From: Pseudomonas sp. AKS31
GTDB taxonomy: Bacteria > Pseudomonadota > Gammaproteobacteria > Pseudomonadales > Pseudomonadaceae
NCBI RefSeq assembly: GCF_023634765.1
Contig: NZ_JAMLFX010000004.1
Location: 323,394 to 373,418 of the forward strand
DNA length: 50,025 nt
Reading direction: 5' to 3'
Positions within the stretch are counted from its first letter, which is position 1. Every line of letters begins with the position of its first letter. Below the pieces are notes generated by a model. It was not told the origin of the DNA. It worked only from the letters and a program-made list of their open reading frames with translations, and searched no databases. Positions 47,120 through 50,025 of the stretch are shown one piece after another. Made by a program: the position numbers and the translations under genes.

Positions 47120-47848
47120 TTACCAGCGTTCGTTCCACGGGCGCAGGTCCAGTTCGAAGGTCCAGGCATCCCGTGGCTGACTGTGCAGATACCAGTAGTT
47201 TTCGGCAATGTGCTCGGGGTTGAGGATGCCGTCCTGATCTTTGGTCGCGTACTTCTCGGGGAAACTGTTGCGAATGAAATCGGTGTCGATCGCACCATCG
47301 ACTACCACGTGGGCGACATGAATGTTCATCGGCCCAAGTTCCCGCGCCATGCTTTGCGCCAGGGCGCGGATGCCGTGTTTGGCACCAGCGAAAGCGGCGA
47401 AGCCGGAAGCGCCGCGAAGTCCGGCAGTGGCGCCGGTGAATAGAATCGTGCCGCGCTGGCGCGTGACCATGCGTTTGGCCACTTCGCGGGCATTGAGAAA
47501 ACCAGAGAAACAGGCCATCTCCCAGATCTTGAAATATTTGCGCGCGGTTTCTTCGAGGATGCTGCACGGCACATTTGCGCCGATGTTGAACACAAAAGCT
47601 TCGATCGGACCGAGTCGAGTCTCGATGTCTTCAATCAGGGCGATGACCTCTTCTTCCTTGCGCGCATCGCAGGCAAAGCCGTGGGCCTCTCCGCCTTCAG
47701 CTTTGATTGAATCCACCAGCGGTTGCAGTTTGTCGGCGCTGCGCCGGGTGACGCAGGCGATGAATCCCTCTTTGGCGAAACGCTTGGCAATCGCTCCGCC
47801 CGTGGCATCGCCAGCACCGGCCACCAACACGACCTTCTTGTTATTCAT
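47120..47848 (-). CDS. SDR family protein lacking the catalytic tyrosine
   Basis: 242 residues with SDR fold. The glycine-rich motif is altered to AGAGDATGG (residues 10-18) and the NNAG motif to NIGA (88-91). The catalytic position reads F153-A-G-A-K157, so Tyr is replaced by Phe while Lys remains. I recall closely similar proteins, with the same Phe, from other proteobacteria, so it is a kept family trait rather than damage. A classical alcohol dehydrogenase reaction is unlikely. It is divergent from a TetR gene and 35 bp upstream of the isomerase gene, suggesting a small inducible detoxification operon. Confidence 0.85.
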   Translation of the reverse strand: MNNKKVVLVAGAGDATGGAIAKRFAKEGFIACVTRRSADKLQPLVDSIKAEGGEAHGFACDARKEEEVIALIEDIETRLGPIEAFVFNIGANVPCSILEETARKYFKIWEMACFSGFLNAREVAKRMVTRQRGTILFTGATAGLRGASGFAAFAGAKHGIRALAQSMARELGPMNIHVAHVVVDGAIDTDFIRNSFPEKYATKDQDGILNPEHIAENYWYLHSQPRDAWTFELDLRPWNERW

Positions 47849-47866
47849 GGGTAGATCCCTTTATTA

Positions 47867-47891
47867 AACGATCGTTAAGTGAACGAACGTT
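47867..47891. promoter_or_regulatory. TetR operator candidate (two half-related palindromes)
   Basis: aacgatcgtt (47867-47876, perfect palindrome) and aacgaacgtt (47882-47891, 8 of 10 symmetric), centres 15 bp apart, in the 91-bp gap between the SDR gene and the divergent TetR gene. Confidence 0.7.
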
Positions 47892-47939
47892 ATGCTAGGA
47901 TCCAGACCACGTCAAGGCAGTCGATTCGAGGGCAAACAC

Positions 47940-48503
47940 ATGCGTTATTCCGCCAGCCACAAACTGGAAACCCGGGAAAAGTTATTGCAGAGCAGCGCGC
48001 TGTCGGCCAAGCGTTCGGGGTTTTCCACGGTGGGCGTCGATGGCTTGATGAAGGCTATCGGATTGAGCGGAGCGGCGTTCTACAGCCACTTCTCGTCGAA
48101 AGATGCATTGTTCACTGCCATCGTCGAGCGCGAGTTGGGCCAAAGCCTTGAGCGACTGGGGGGCGAGGGCGCGCCGGATCGTGAGCGACTGGAGCGCTGT
48201 CTCAAGCACTATCTGAGCTTGGCTCACGTTGAGCAACCTGAGGCCGGTTGCGCGTTGCCGGCGCTGGGTGCAGAAATTGCCCGATCGGATGTTCAGGTAC
48301 GCGAACAGGCCGAGTTATGGATTTGTCGGCTGCAAGAGCGCTGGGCACAGATACTTGAGAGCGAGACCCTGGCGTGGTCAGTGTTGTCGCAATGCGTCGG
48401 GGCATTGGTGGTGGCGCGTATGTTGGTCACGCCGGACGTCCAGCAAGCGGTGCTGAAGTCCAGCCATGAAGAGATTGGCCGGCAGATCGCCGGGCCACGC
48501 TGA
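47940..48503 (+). CDS. TetR-family regulator
   Basis: 187 residues. The N-terminal helix-turn-helix is FSTVGVDGLMKAIGLSGAAFYSHFSSKDALF (about 28-58). The C-terminal domain, with the CALPALGAEIARSD segment, matches the group of TetR proteins that repress a nearby reductase gene. It is divergent from the SDR-isomerase pair with palindromes between, so it very likely represses them and itself. The ATG at 47940 has a gaggg site; an upstream in-frame ATG lies inside the operator region. The stop is one base from the stop of the next, convergent gene. Confidence 0.88.
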   Translation: MRYSASHKLETREKLLQSSALSAKRSGFSTVGVDGLMKAIGLSGAAFYSHFSSKDALFTAIVERELGQSLERLGGEGAPDRERLERCLKHYLSLAHVEQPEAGCALPALGAEIARSDVQVREQAELWICRLQERWAQILESETLAWSVLSQCVGALVVARMLVTPDVQQAVLKSSHEEIGRQIAGPR

Positions 48504-48504
48504 T

Positions 48505-48786
48505 CTATTTGCAGATGACAATCATGCTGCGACTGGTGTAACCCGCAGGATTGAGACCGAACGGGTAATCGCCGGGCTCTTCCACGGTGTCACCGGATTT
48601 GGCGATGACCTTGTAGCCTTTCGGCAAACAAGCACTGGCGGCGCTGGCGTAGCACTTGTCCCAGGAGGACGATAGCCCTGAGCAGTTGATGTGCAGCCCT
48701 TTTTTTCCGCGTTTTACCTTGGTTTCCGAAGTCGCCGCACAACCCGCAATAGCCAGTATGGCGATCAGTATCAAAATTCGTTTCAT
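48505..48786 (-). CDS. Small lipoprotein, function unknown
   Basis: 93 residues. It has a lipoprotein signal with lipobox IAG-C (RILILIAILAIAGCAATS). The mature part has four further cysteines (INCSGL, DKCYAS, SACLPKGY, IVICK), which could form two disulfides, and a KGYKVIAKSG segment. It looks like a small secreted domain of the type found widely as hypothetical lipoproteins in Pseudomonas. The ATG at 48786 is preferred since the signal starts there. Confidence 0.8.
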   Translation of the reverse strand: MKRILILIAILAIAGCAATSETKVKRGKKGLHINCSGLSSSWDKCYASAASACLPKGYKVIAKSGDTVEEPGDYPFGLNPAGYTSRSMIVICK

Positions 48787-48954
48787 TACCGTCCTTATAG
48801 CGGCCACGAGTCTAACGCTCGGGTTTGCCTGTGTTCGCTTGCGCTCTAAGCGTTTTGAAATCCCTGTCCGAAAAAATCCATGTCTGGCATTGGGTTACGG
48901 GTCTAAACATGGCCTAAATGCGCACCAATTACCAGACCTTCGTCAAAACCTCTT

Positions 48955-49842
48955 TCAGTCAGCCGCGATTGCGGGGTTCGCGCCGCTACCCATGGTCATG
49001 GTTGCGCCTACGGACGCCAGAATAATGCACAGGATCGCCATCCATTGTGACAGCGTGAGGAATTCATGCAGAAACAACAGGCCAGACAAGGCCCCGAAAG
49101 CCGGTTCGATACTCATCAGTGTGCCGAATGTACGTGCCGGCATGCGGGTGAGGGCGACCATTTCCAGTGTGTAGGGCAGGGCGGTAGACAGAATGGCGAC
49201 GCCAATGGCAATCGGAATCAGGGAGGGGGTCAAAAGCGCTGCGCCGGCATGCACGATGCCAATAGGGGCCACGAACAATGCCGCGATCATTACGCCTAGT
49301 GCTGCGGTCGCCACACCGTTATCGGCCCCGGCCTTCTGCCCGAACAGTATATATAGCGCCCAGCAGACACCAGCTCCCAGTGCATACCCAGCGCCGACCA
49401 GATCGATTCCGGCGCTGGTGGCGCCTGTTGGAATCAGCAACATCAATCCCGCGGCGGCGAGGGCGATCCAGAGAAAGTCGATGGCGCGGCGGGAGGCATA
49501 AATGGCTACAGCCAATGGCCCGGTAAATTCGAGGGCAACGGCGATCCCCAGCGGCACAGTGCGCAATGACATATAGAAGAGGAAGTTCATGCCGCCCAGT
49601 GCCATGCCGTAAACGATAACCGTGCGCAGGGATTTGGCGGTCAGCGTGGCGCGCCAGGGACGAAGTATCAACAGCATGATCACACTGGCGAAGATTAGAC
49701 GCAGCGTTGTGGTTCCCTGAGCGCCAACGATGGGGAACATGCTTTTGGCCAGTGAGGCGCCTGACTGGATCGATGCCATGGCTATTAATAGCAGGCCAAC
49801 CGGAAACAGCATTGAGGCGAGGGAACGTGGCTGGTCATTCAT
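48955..49842 (-). CDS. EamA/DMT-family exporter, RhtA-like
   Basis: 295-residue inner-membrane protein with about ten hydrophobic segments in two EamA repeats. The segment LPYTLEMVALTRMPARTFGTLMSIEPAFGALSGLLFL is typical of the threonine/homoserine exporter RhtA. It should export a small amino acid or metabolite. The ATG at 49842 (MNDQPRSLAS) is chosen over an upstream start that adds a basic, non-membrane lead. The 168-bp gap before the lipoprotein gene (48787-48954) shows nothing I can name. Confidence 0.88.
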   Translation of the reverse strand: MNDQPRSLASMLFPVGLLLIAMASIQSGASLAKSMFPIVGAQGTTTLRLIFASVIMLLILRPWRATLTAKSLRTVIVYGMALGGMNFLFYMSLRTVPLGIAVALEFTGPLAVAIYASRRAIDFLWIALAAAGLMLLIPTGATSAGIDLVGAGYALGAGVCWALYILFGQKAGADNGVATAALGVMIAALFVAPIGIVHAGAALLTPSLIPIAIGVAILSTALPYTLEMVALTRMPARTFGTLMSIEPAFGALSGLLFLHEFLTLSQWMAILCIILASVGATMTMGSGANPAIAAD

Positions 49843-49974
49843 TGCGTGGCATCGTCCAAGGTAAGAACAGCAGGGTTTTATTTTGATATTGGGCAATATA
49901 CTGCGCATTCGTTGCGGTTACGTCTATATAGAAGGGGCTTTTTGCGTGATTCGATAGAAAAGCGAAATTAACGG

Positions 49975-50002
49975 TTGACGGCAGATTCAGGATGTCTATA
50001 AT
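49975..50002 (+). promoter_or_regulatory. Strong stable-RNA-type promoter at the right edge
   Basis: TTGACG (49975-49980), 16-bp spacer, TATAAT (49997-50002), with an AT-rich stretch just upstream (49951-49972) like an UP element, and a GC-rich discriminator cgcccc. These are features of rRNA/tRNA promoters under growth-rate control. The sequence following looks like the start of a Pseudomonas rRNA operon leader as I remember it; the gene itself lies outside the window. Confidence 0.75.
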
Positions 50003-50025
50003 TCGCCCCACTTCCGGCGCAGTCG

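Noticed and set aside
47085..47567. Upstream extension of the isomerase reading frame to 359 codons
   Set aside because: The added part lies over the SDR gene in another frame and has no recognisable fold; the real start is at 47084.
1..50025. CRISPR array, prophage, integron or insertion sequence
   Set aside because: No regularly spaced repeats, transposase, integrase or phage genes; the repeats present are dispersed REPINs.

Overview
The window reads as chromosomal DNA of a fluorescent pseudomonad (Pseudomonas fluorescens group). It carries the pyoverdine sigma factor and chromophore synthetase (pvdS, pvdL), the diaminobutyrate aminotransferase pvdH, and a complete fpvGHJK-CDEF set for removing iron from pyoverdine. 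It also has the Pseudomonas acyclic-terpene cluster (atu) and many REP/REPIN repeats of the type common in this group. No phage, plasmid, transposase or CRISPR is visible. This assignment rests on recognised protein sequences and gene order; no database search was possible.

Layout. 1-7072: atuA-B-C-D-E on the minus strand (AtuE lacks only its last residues at the window edge) and the divergent repressor gene atuR, with two AtuR-type operators between atuA and atuR. 7165-7963: a frameshifted periplasmic binding protein gene. 8051-23097: a PvdS-type promoter and an AlcB-type acyltransferase, pvdS (minus, Fur-boxed sigma-70 promoter), then the 13-kb pvdL. 23342-24154: an alpha/beta hydrolase. 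24237-29753: a disulfide-isomerase block, dsbG - tlpA-like - dsbD on the minus strand, with the divergent two-component pair dsbR-dsbS. 29962-32310: a GNAT acetyltransferase, then pvdH and an mbtH-like gene behind a perfect PvdS box. 32456-38716: fpvG-H-J-K-C-D-E-F, eight overlapping or tightly spaced minus-strand genes. 39012-41845: a frameshifted glyoxalase-like gene, soxR with a divergent SoxR-boxed monooxygenase, a sigma-54 activator, and a scar of what looks like the msuEDC sulfonate operon. 42235-49842: small lipoproteins, a LysE exporter, an IscS-like cysteine desulfurase, an aminopeptidase P, a TetR/SDR/isomerase cluster and an RhtA-like exporter. The right edge ends in a very strong promoter that probably starts an rRNA or tRNA operon.

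How it works together. Low iron releases Fur from the pvdS promoter. PvdS then drives genes with TAAAT-N16-CGT promoters (acyltransferase, pvdL with one mismatch, pvdH-mbtH). PvdH makes diaminobutyrate, which PvdL joins to an acylated glutamate and D-tyrosine to start the chromophore. FpvGHJK and FpvCDEF reduce and capture iron from imported ferripyoverdine. The Dsb block separates pvdL from pvdH.

Most unusual points: (1) a 236-bp scar holding fragments of msuE, msuD and msuC in three different frames, upstream of an intact activator gene with a possible sigma-54 promoter still in place; (2) a 90-bp REPIN sitting in frame inside the N-terminus of FpvD; (3) two single-base-type frameshifts (7327, about 39224) that are either real pseudogenes or sequencing errors; (4) two SDR proteins without the normal catalytic tyrosine. 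No wholly new biological system was identified.
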